From positions 1 through 5,544 of the forward strand of contig JAJRYI010000325.1 of the NCBI GenBank assembly GCA_024275815.1: 5,544 bases of DNA. Reading direction: 5' to 3'. Source of the DNA: Actinomycetes bacterium. GTDB taxonomy: Bacteria > Actinomycetota > Acidimicrobiia > Spongiisociales > UBA5794. The position numbers and the translations under genes were made by a program. Below are positions 1 through 5,544 of the stretch, in pieces. The notes below the pieces were generated by a model. It did not search any database. It saw nothing but the letters and a program-made list of their open reading frames with translations, and was not told the origin of the DNA. The number at the start of each line of letters is the position of its first letter. Positions within the stretch are counted from its first letter, which is position 1.

Positions 1-1296
1 AAGCCTGTCCGGCCGAGGCCTCGAGGTGACCGCCCGGCGATCAGCGCTCCCAAGACGATCGGGGACGTTCCGAACGACCTGTCGGCAGACGACTTCGCCG
101 CAGCGGTGGAACAGACGGTGTTCGAGTTCAAGGAAGGCGACATCGTCGCAGGGACGGTCGTGCGGGTCGATCCCGACGAAGTCCTCGTCGACATCGGCTA
201 CAAGTCCGAAGGTGTGATCCCTCCCCACGAACTGTCGGTACGCAACAACTCGAACCCCGATGACGTCGTGAAGGTCGGTGATGAGATCGAGGCCCTGGTT
301 CTCCAGAAGGAGGACGACGAGGGGCGTCTCGTGCTCTCCAAGAAGCGTGCTCAGTACGAGCGTGCCTGGGGAACCATCGAAGGCATCATGAACGAGGGCG
401 GAACGGTAACCGGCCAGGTCATCGAGGTCGTCAAGGGTGGCCTCATCGTCGACATCGGTCTTCGTGGCTTCCTCCCGGCGTCACTCGTCGATCTTCGTCG
501 AGTTCGCGACCTCCAGCCATTCGTCGGTGAGCCGATCGAAGCGAAGGTCATCGAGCTCGACCGGAACCGCAACAACGTCGTGCTCTCACGCAGGGCCTAC
601 CTCGAGGAGGAACAGGCCGAGCAACGCCACGCCTTCCTCGCCGACCTCAAGGAGGGCGACATCCGGCCCGGCGTCGTGTCGAGTGTCGTCAACTTCGGTG
701 CGTTCGTCGACCTCGGCGGCATGGACGGCCTCGTTCACGTGTCGGAGCTCTCGTGGCGCCACGTCAACCACCCCGGTGAGATCGTGACCGTTGGCGATCA
801 GGTGAAGGTCAAGGTCCTCGAGGTCGACTATGACCGTGAGCGCATCTCCCTTTCGATCAGACAGACCGCTGAAGACCCATGGGAGACGTTCTCCAGAGCC
901 ACCTCGATCGGCGACGTCGTCGACGGACGTGTCACCAAGACCGTGCCGTTCGGCGCCTTCGTTTCCGTCGGTGATGGCGTCGAAGGTCTCGTTCACGTGT
1001 CGGAGATCGCGATGCATCACGTCGAAAGCCCTGAACTCGAGCTGTCCCTCGGGCAGGAAGTAAGGGTTAAGGTCACCGAGATCGATGCCGACAGACGACG
1101 AGTAAGCCTGTCCATCAAACAGGCACTTCCAGAATGGGAGGAACGCTCGTCGTGGAGCGAAAGAAAGCCAAGCAGTCCTCGTCGCAGGGAGTTCCAGCGT
1201 GAGGACGAAGCAACAGACGCACCGAGTTTCTCTGCAGACTCATCCCTCGAGGCGATCCTGCAGGAACTCAAGGAACGCGGTATCGGCCGTTCCTAG
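1..1296 (+). CDS. rpsA: 30S ribosomal protein S1, four S1 domains, 5' end outside the window
   Basis: S1 binds mRNA on the small ribosomal subunit and helps initiate translation. Frame 1 is open from base 1 to the TAG at 1294-1296. The first usable in-frame start in the window is GTG 106, but it has no Shine-Dalgarno sequence. The 35 residues before it include NDLSADDFAAAVEQT, which resembles the segment before the first S1 domain in actinobacterial S1. The true start is therefore probably upstream. Counting from GTG 106, four S1 (OB-fold) domains lie at about residues 9-80, 97-164, 181-252 and 267-338. Domains 3 and 4 carry canonical RNA-binding motifs (FGAFVDLGG, FGAFVSVG, GLVHVSE). Domains 1 and 2 are divergent in the usual S1 way, with IGYKSEGVIP and IGLRGFLPASLV. 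An Arg-rich then acidic tail ends in a probable helix, SLEAILQELKERG. At least 431 residues are visible; actinobacterial S1 is usually about 480. The family call is secure; the exact start is not visible. Confidence 0.95.
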   Translation, partial: KPVRPRPRGDRPAISAPKTIGDVPNDLSADDFAAAVEQTVFEFKEGDIVAGTVVRVDPDEVLVDIGYKSEGVIPPHELSVRNNSNPDDVVKVGDEIEALVLQKEDDEGRLVLSKKRAQYERAWGTIEGIMNEGGTVTGQVIEVVKGGLIVDIGLRGFLPASLVDLRRVRDLQPFVGEPIEAKVIELDRNRNNVVLSRRAYLEEEQAEQRHAFLADLKEGDIRPGVVSSVVNFGAFVDLGGMDGLVHVSELSWRHVNHPGEIVTVGDQVKVKVLEVDYDRERISLSIRQTAEDPWETFSRATSIGDVVDGRVTKTVPFGAFVSVGDGVEGLVHVSEIAMHHVESPELELSLGQEVRVKVTEIDADRRRVSLSIKQALPEWEERSSWSERKPSSPRRREFQREDEATDAPSFSADSSLEAILQELKERGIGRS

Positions 1297-1323
1297 CGAA
1301 AGACCGATCAACGACCACGTGGA

Positions 1324-1340
1324 TCGGGTCCTTGACCCGA
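1324..1340 (+). terminator. Possible stem-loop 28 bases after rpsA
   Basis: TCGGGTC and GACCCGA form a perfect 7-bp stem around a 3-base loop (CTT). No T-run follows, so it is not a classic intrinsic terminator. Its place just after the rpsA stop makes a termination or 3'-end-protecting role possible. A short stem like this can occur by chance in GC-rich DNA. Confidence 0.3.
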
Positions 1341-1348
1341 AGCCCGTC

Positions 1349-1369
1349 GGTGTGGCAACCTTCCACATC
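1349..1369 (+). other. Weak stem-loop in the rpsA-cpaB gap
   Basis: GGTGTGG pairs with CCACATC with one G-U pair and a 7-base loop (CAACCTT). It is the weakest of three consecutive potential hairpins in this gap. It may be chance, or part of a structured leader or 3' end. Confidence 0.2.
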
Positions 1370-1373
1370 CGCG

Positions 1374-1395
1374 CGTCGAGCGGACTCGCTCGACG
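1374..1395 (+). terminator. Strong 9-bp inverted repeat: rpsA terminator or operator of the tad operon
   Basis: CGTCGAGCG and CGCTCGACG are exact reverse complements separated by GACT. This gives a 22-base, GC-rich hairpin, the strongest in the window's only real intergenic gap. A TTTT run occurs only at 1411-1414, 15 bases past the stem, so the hairpin could be a terminator without an adjacent U-tract. It also sits directly before the -10-like TAAGAT at 1396, where a dimeric repressor could bind. Sequence alone does not separate these two readings. Confidence 0.4.
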
Positions 1396-1401
1396 TAAGA
1401 T
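1396..1401 (+). promoter_or_regulatory. Candidate -10 box of the tad operon promoter
   Basis: TAAGAT resembles the TANNNT -10 element used by housekeeping sigma factors in actinobacteria. A start site about 7 bases downstream would give a leader of about 30 bases that includes the cpaB Shine-Dalgarno sequence. No convincing -35 lies at 16-18 bases upstream; that space is taken by the 1374-1395 palindrome. TTGACC at 1332-1337 is too far away to pair with it. This is a tentative call. Confidence 0.3.
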
Positions 1402-1420
1402 GAAGTCGTGTTTTGCAATG

Positions 1421-1428
1421 GGGAGGAG
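1421..1428 (+). promoter_or_regulatory. Shine-Dalgarno site that fixes the cpaB start
   Basis: GGGAGGAG lies 8 bases before ATG 1437 and closely matches the anti-Shine-Dalgarno complement. It supports ATG 1437 over the in-frame TTG at 1413, which lies upstream of this site. Confidence 0.75.
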
Positions 1429-1436
1429 CGACTGAC

Positions 1437-2438
1437 ATGGGCCGGCGAACCTTGGTTCTCGTAATCGCTGTGGCGCTGGCTGGAATCTCTGGCTACGCGG
1501 TATGGCAGTACCTGACAAGTGTTGAAGAAGATCTCCGCAGCGAGATCGCTGAAGTCGTTGTCTATCGGGCAACCGATGAGATCGCCGCAGGCGAACCCGG
1601 GGCAGAGGCCCGGGATCGAATCGCTGAGAGCACGGCACTGCGTGAGCAGGTCGTGTTCGACGGGTCGACGATCCTGTGTACGGGTGGTGCCGGAGCGAAC
1701 GCCGAGGCGGATCCAACCAAGTACGGTTGTCCGAACAACCCCGGTGATCTCGAGGCCATCCTCGACGGCAACGTCGCTGCCGGTCCGATCGCTGCAGGCC
1801 AGCTGATCTCTGCATCGTCGTTCGCCGACACGCGGGATCTCCAGCAGCGTCTTTCGGATGCGATTGCACCGGGCAAGGTGGCGATCTCGCTTCAGGTCAG
1901 CGATCTCAACTCCTCCGGTGGATTCCTGAGGCCCGGTGACAACGTCAACATCCTCGCGTCGGCGTCACTGGTACCGCTGAACTTCCTCGAGATCATCTCG
2001 AACGACGAGCTGCGTGACCTCCTCGTCCAGGCGGGTGCCACGCAGGAGCAGACGGACCAGGCCATCAACCCGGAGGCAACCCCCGTCGAGCCCACGGGAC
2101 CCGAGAACCTCGGGTCTGCGATCCCGCTGACGATCGATGTGACCCAGACGGTCTTCCAGAACATCCAGATCCTGGCGGTCGGGCCAGATACTCGTCCGGC
2201 ACCTCTTGAAACGGGGCTGGTTCCTTCCGGTGGTGGCGTCGTCGTGCTCGAGGTGACCCCTCAGCAAGCCGAACAGATCGAGTACACCCGCCAGTACGCC
2301 CAGGTGGCACTGTCGCTCCTGCCCACGGGCGACTACGTGCCGTACGATGCCCAGCCGGTGGTCGTCGACGACATCTTCGGACTCCTGGATCGGATCCAGG
2401 CAGAGCTAGGACTGGTGAGCGGTGGCACCGGGAACTGA
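1437..2438 (+). CDS. cpaB: Flp pilus assembly protein CpaB/RcpC (SAF domain)
   Basis: This is a membrane-anchored, extracytoplasmic component of the Tad (type IVc) pilus machine, 333 residues long. In diderm bacteria, family members work next to the secretin. The N-terminus is two Arg residues followed by a hydrophobic span at about residues 5-26, which looks like a signal anchor. A SAF-like region follows at about 40-130, with VVVYRATDEIAAGEP and then GPIAAGQLIS. The RcpC/CpaB core comes next, with IAPGKVAISLQV at 143-154, GGFLRPGDNVNILA at 161-174, FQNIQILAVG at 240-249 and VVVLEVTPQQAEQIEY at 268-283. Two features stand out. The only two cysteines (81 and 98) sit in a Gly/Asn-rich insertion in the SAF region. 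An insertion of roughly 55 residues (about 179-234) splits the RcpC core. It is the first gene of the apparent operon and ends 4 bases before the preferred tadZ start. The family call is firm; its exact role in a secretin-less system is unclear. Confidence 0.88.
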   Translation: MGRRTLVLVIAVALAGISGYAVWQYLTSVEEDLRSEIAEVVVYRATDEIAAGEPGAEARDRIAESTALREQVVFDGSTILCTGGAGANAEADPTKYGCPNNPGDLEAILDGNVAAGPIAAGQLISASSFADTRDLQQRLSDAIAPGKVAISLQVSDLNSSGGFLRPGDNVNILASASLVPLNFLEIISNDELRDLLVQAGATQEQTDQAINPEATPVEPTGPENLGSAIPLTIDVTQTVFQNIQILAVGPDTRPAPLETGLVPSGGGVVVLEVTPQQAEQIEYTRQYAQVALSLLPTGDYVPYDAQPVVVDDIFGLLDRIQAELGLVSGGTGN

Positions 2439-2442
2439 CAAC

Positions 2443-3615
2443 GTGAGCACCCGTGTGGTCCTCATCGTCGATACCGACACGGGGGCGATGGAGAACGCCG
2501 AGGCACTTCTCGACGGACACAAGGTGCATCGGGTACGCAACGTCTCGGATGCCCAGCGCAAGCTCGTCGAAGAGGGTATTGAGCTGGCGATCATCGGCCC
2601 GGGCTTCGCGCATGAAGCCGGTGTCAACGAGGTCAGTCTGTTGCTCGACATCCAGCCGCAGCTGCCGATCGTTCTCGTAGCCGAGGGACTCACCACGGAT
2701 GTGTTGCGCGCAGCCATCCGTGTCGGGTTCAAAGACGTCGTCGACGCCCCGCTGAACTCGAGCAAGGTCGAGGGGATGCTGACACACATCGAGAAGATGG
2801 AGTCGATCGCCCGTGGCGACGTCCAAACGAGGGTCAAGATCGGCAAGGTCGTCACGATCATGTCTCCCAAGGGCGGTGCGGGCAAGACGATGACCACCGT
2901 CAACGTCGGCCTCGCCCTCGCGTTCATGACCGAGGCGCCCGAGCGGGTCGTGATCATGGATGCCGACCTGCAGTTCGGCGACGTGTGTATCTCACTTCAG
3001 GTCGAACCGCAGCACACGATCGTCGACGCAGCCAGAGACATCGACAAGCTCGATGAGCAACTGCTCGAGTCTCTACTTGCCACGCACACGTCGGGGATGC
3101 GGGTGCTCTCTTCACCGCTCGAGCCATCGCTCGCCGACGAGGTCTCGACCCAGGTCGTCGTCAAGACACTCGGCATGCTGAAGCGGATGTTCGACTACGT
3201 CGTGATCGATACCGCACCGTTCCTCGACGAGCCTGTCCTTTCGATTCTCGAGCGATCCGACACCGTGCTACTGGTCGTGGACATGGATCTCCCTGCGGTC
3301 AAGAACGCGAAACTCGCGCTCGACACGCTGAAGCTCATCAAGTTCCCGTTCGAGAAGATCAAGTTGATCTTGAATCGCGTCAACTCGAAGGCGAGATTGG
3401 ATATCAACGAACTCGAGCGATCGCTGGGGCTGGAAGTGCAAGCGGCAGTGTCCTCGGACAAGCTGGTGCCGAGAGCGGTGAACGAGGGGGAACCCGTCGT
3501 CTCGCTCTATCCACGGTCGCGTGTCGCGAAGGATCTGCGTGCCGTCGCCGCGCTCGTGCTCGACGGTGACGCTCTCGACCAGCCCGTCGAGGAGAAGCGG
3601 GGTTGGTTCAGATGA
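2443..3615 (+). CDS. tadZ: Pilus localization protein TadZ/CpaE: pseudo-receiver plus MinD/ParA-like ATPase
   Basis: TadZ/CpaE proteins place the Tad pilus machine at its site in the cell, using a MinD/ParA-type ATPase that acts at the membrane. I chose GTG 2443 (390 residues), which begins 4 bases after the cpaB stop with a weak GGGA at 2430-2433. In-frame GTG 2422 is possible; it would overlap cpaB by 17 bases and add seven residues. Residues 4-120 have the alternating strand/helix pattern of a response-regulator receiver, starting VVLIVDTDTG. The expected phosphoacceptor Asp is replaced: LAIIGPGF has Gly52 there, and no conserved Lys-Pro follows later. The ATPase domain has a deviant Walker A, KGGAGKT, at 143-149, then VVIMDADLQFGD with Asp173 and Asp175, then VVIDTAP with Asp256. 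A run of about 130 residues completes the MinD-like fold, including LILNRVNS and a final VAKDLRAVAALVL. The next gene starts 31 bases downstream. Confidence 0.9.
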   Translation: MSTRVVLIVDTDTGAMENAEALLDGHKVHRVRNVSDAQRKLVEEGIELAIIGPGFAHEAGVNEVSLLLDIQPQLPIVLVAEGLTTDVLRAAIRVGFKDVVDAPLNSSKVEGMLTHIEKMESIARGDVQTRVKIGKVVTIMSPKGGAGKTMTTVNVGLALAFMTEAPERVVIMDADLQFGDVCISLQVEPQHTIVDAARDIDKLDEQLLESLLATHTSGMRVLSSPLEPSLADEVSTQVVVKTLGMLKRMFDYVVIDTAPFLDEPVLSILERSDTVLLVVDMDLPAVKNAKLALDTLKLIKFPFEKIKLILNRVNSKARLDINELERSLGLEVQAAVSSDKLVPRAVNEGEPVVSLYPRSRVAKDLRAVAALVLDGDALDQPVEEKRGWFR

Positions 3616-3631
3616 TCATCGTCGGCGGGCC

Positions 3632-3640
3632 GGGAGGGGA
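3632..3640 (+). promoter_or_regulatory. Shine-Dalgarno site that fixes the tadA start
   Basis: GGGAGGGGA lies in the 31-base tadZ-tadA gap, 6 bases before ATG 3647. It supports that start over in-frame codons further upstream, which lie inside tadZ (for example GTG 3521). Confidence 0.7.
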
Positions 3641-3646
3641 ACTCGT

Positions 3647-4992
<1,346 letters not shown>

Positions 4993-4996
<4 letters not shown>

Positions 4997-5544
4997 AGCG
5001 CCTGGTTCTCCCCGGCGTCGCAGCGGCCGTGCTCGTGACGGCTACGCCTGCGATAGCACAGTCGAGCGAAACCGTGGACTCGTCGAGCGGACAGCTGATC
5101 GTCGTGTTCGCTGCAATCGCTGCTGCGCTCTCCGCGTTCCTGTTGATCGTCATCCTGTTCGGCAAGAGCCGATCCACGTCCAAGGCCGCCGTCCAATCAC
5201 GTCTCGGGGCGTTGTCGGGAGACAAGTCATCGGGAGGCTTCTTCGGCAAGTTCTCGGTCTTGCGTCGAGCCGCCCGTTCGGCTGAAAGCGCCGCAGCCAG
5301 TCGGGGTGCGACCAACATGATCGAGAATGCGCTCGATCAAGCGAACGTTCCACTCAAGGCCGGCGAAGCGATCATCGCCGCTCTCGGCCTTTCGATGATC
5401 ACTTTCCTCGTCGTCACTGCCTTCACACAGTCCGCCGTGTGGGGTGTCATCGGTGGAACCCTCCTGCTCATCTTCTCCTTGCTGTTCGTGAACAACGTTG
5501 CAGCCAGGCAGCGGAAACGGTTCGAGGGGCAACTTCCCGACACA
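4993..5544 (+). CDS. tadB: Tad pilus assembly platform protein TadB, 3' end outside the window
   Basis: TadB is an inner-membrane protein of the GspF/T2SSF family that, usually with TadC, forms the platform TadA acts on. ATG 4993 overlaps the tadA stop by 4 bases (ATGA). The frame stays open to the right edge, giving 184 visible residues of an expected 300 or so. Residues 1-22 look like a signal peptide: MKRL, a hydrophobic stretch, then TPAIA before Gln23. A membrane segment follows at about 34-56 (IVVFAAIAAALSAFLLIVILF), then a positively charged cytoplasmic stretch with MIENALDQANVPLKAGE at 109-125, as in TadB proteins. Two more membrane segments lie at about 126-145 and 148-168. The T2SSF domain opens with RQRKRFEGQLPDT at 172-184, where the window ends. 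Only a weak GGAAG at 4976-4980 precedes the start, so translation is probably coupled to tadA. The N-terminal signal-peptide-like extension is unusual. The family call rests on a partial sequence plus strong context. Confidence 0.85.

Noticed and set aside
106..108. GTG 106 as the rpsA start codon
   Set aside because: There is no Shine-Dalgarno sequence before it. The frame is open to base 1 and encodes a segment resembling the N-terminus of actinobacterial S1. An upstream start outside the window is more likely.
1332..1337. TTGACC as a -35 promoter element
   Set aside because: No -10-like sequence lies 16-18 bases downstream, and the bases are part of the 1324-1340 stem-loop.
1240..1869. 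209-codon minus-strand open frame across the rpsA-cpaB gap
   Set aside because: Its product is Arg/Ser/Pro-rich without a recognisable domain, and it overlaps two well-supported plus-strand genes. It looks like a shadow of GC-rich codon bias.
2065..2826. 253-codon minus-strand open frame under cpaB and tadZ
   Set aside because: It has a low-complexity Arg/Gly-rich composition, no family motif and complete overlap with two conserved genes.
3611..3620. GATGATCATC 10-base palindrome at the tadZ stop codon
   Set aside because: It is short, overlaps the coding end, has no loop to form a stable hairpin and is followed at once by the tadA Shine-Dalgarno sequence. It is probably chance.

Overview
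The window looks like part of a chromosome from a moderately GC-rich, Gram-positive-type actinobacterium. The class Acidimicrobiia or a near relative is my best guess, but that is inference. The basis is a four-domain, actinobacterial-style ribosomal protein S1, a Tad pilus gene set with no secretin gene, and codons rich in G/C at the third position. No insertion sequences, CRISPR arrays, tRNA, rRNA or phage genes were seen. All genes lie on the + strand and almost the whole window is coding.

Layout. (1) Positions 1-1296 hold the gene for 30S ribosomal protein S1 (rpsA). Its frame is open to the left edge, so the start codon is probably outside the window. (2) Positions 1297-1436 are the only sizeable intergenic gap. 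It holds three consecutive potential stem-loops, a -10-like TAAGAT and a strong Shine-Dalgarno sequence. It probably both ends the rpsA transcript and starts the next operon. (3) From 1437 to the right edge there is a tight tad/cpa operon: cpaB/rcpC (SAF-domain pilus assembly protein), tadZ/cpaE (degenerate receiver plus MinD/ParA-like ATPase), tadA/cpaF (secretion ATPase) and tadB (inner-membrane platform protein, cut by the right edge). The gaps are 4 bp, 31 bp and a 4-bp ATGA overlap.

How the genes work together. TadA hydrolyses ATP to drive assembly of Flp-type pilin subunits through the membrane platform formed by TadB, normally together with TadC. TadZ positions the machine in the cell. 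CpaB is a membrane-anchored, extracytoplasmic component. The Flp pilin, the prepilin peptidase, TadC and the TadE/F pseudopilins are not in the window and would be expected downstream or elsewhere. A secretin is also absent, which fits a cell with a single membrane.

I found no undescribed system here. The points worth a second look are the structured rpsA-cpaB intergenic region, the rpsA/tad junction, a lone cysteine pair and a long insertion in CpaB, the receiver domain of TadZ that has lost its phosphoacceptor, and a signal-peptide-like N-terminus on TadB.
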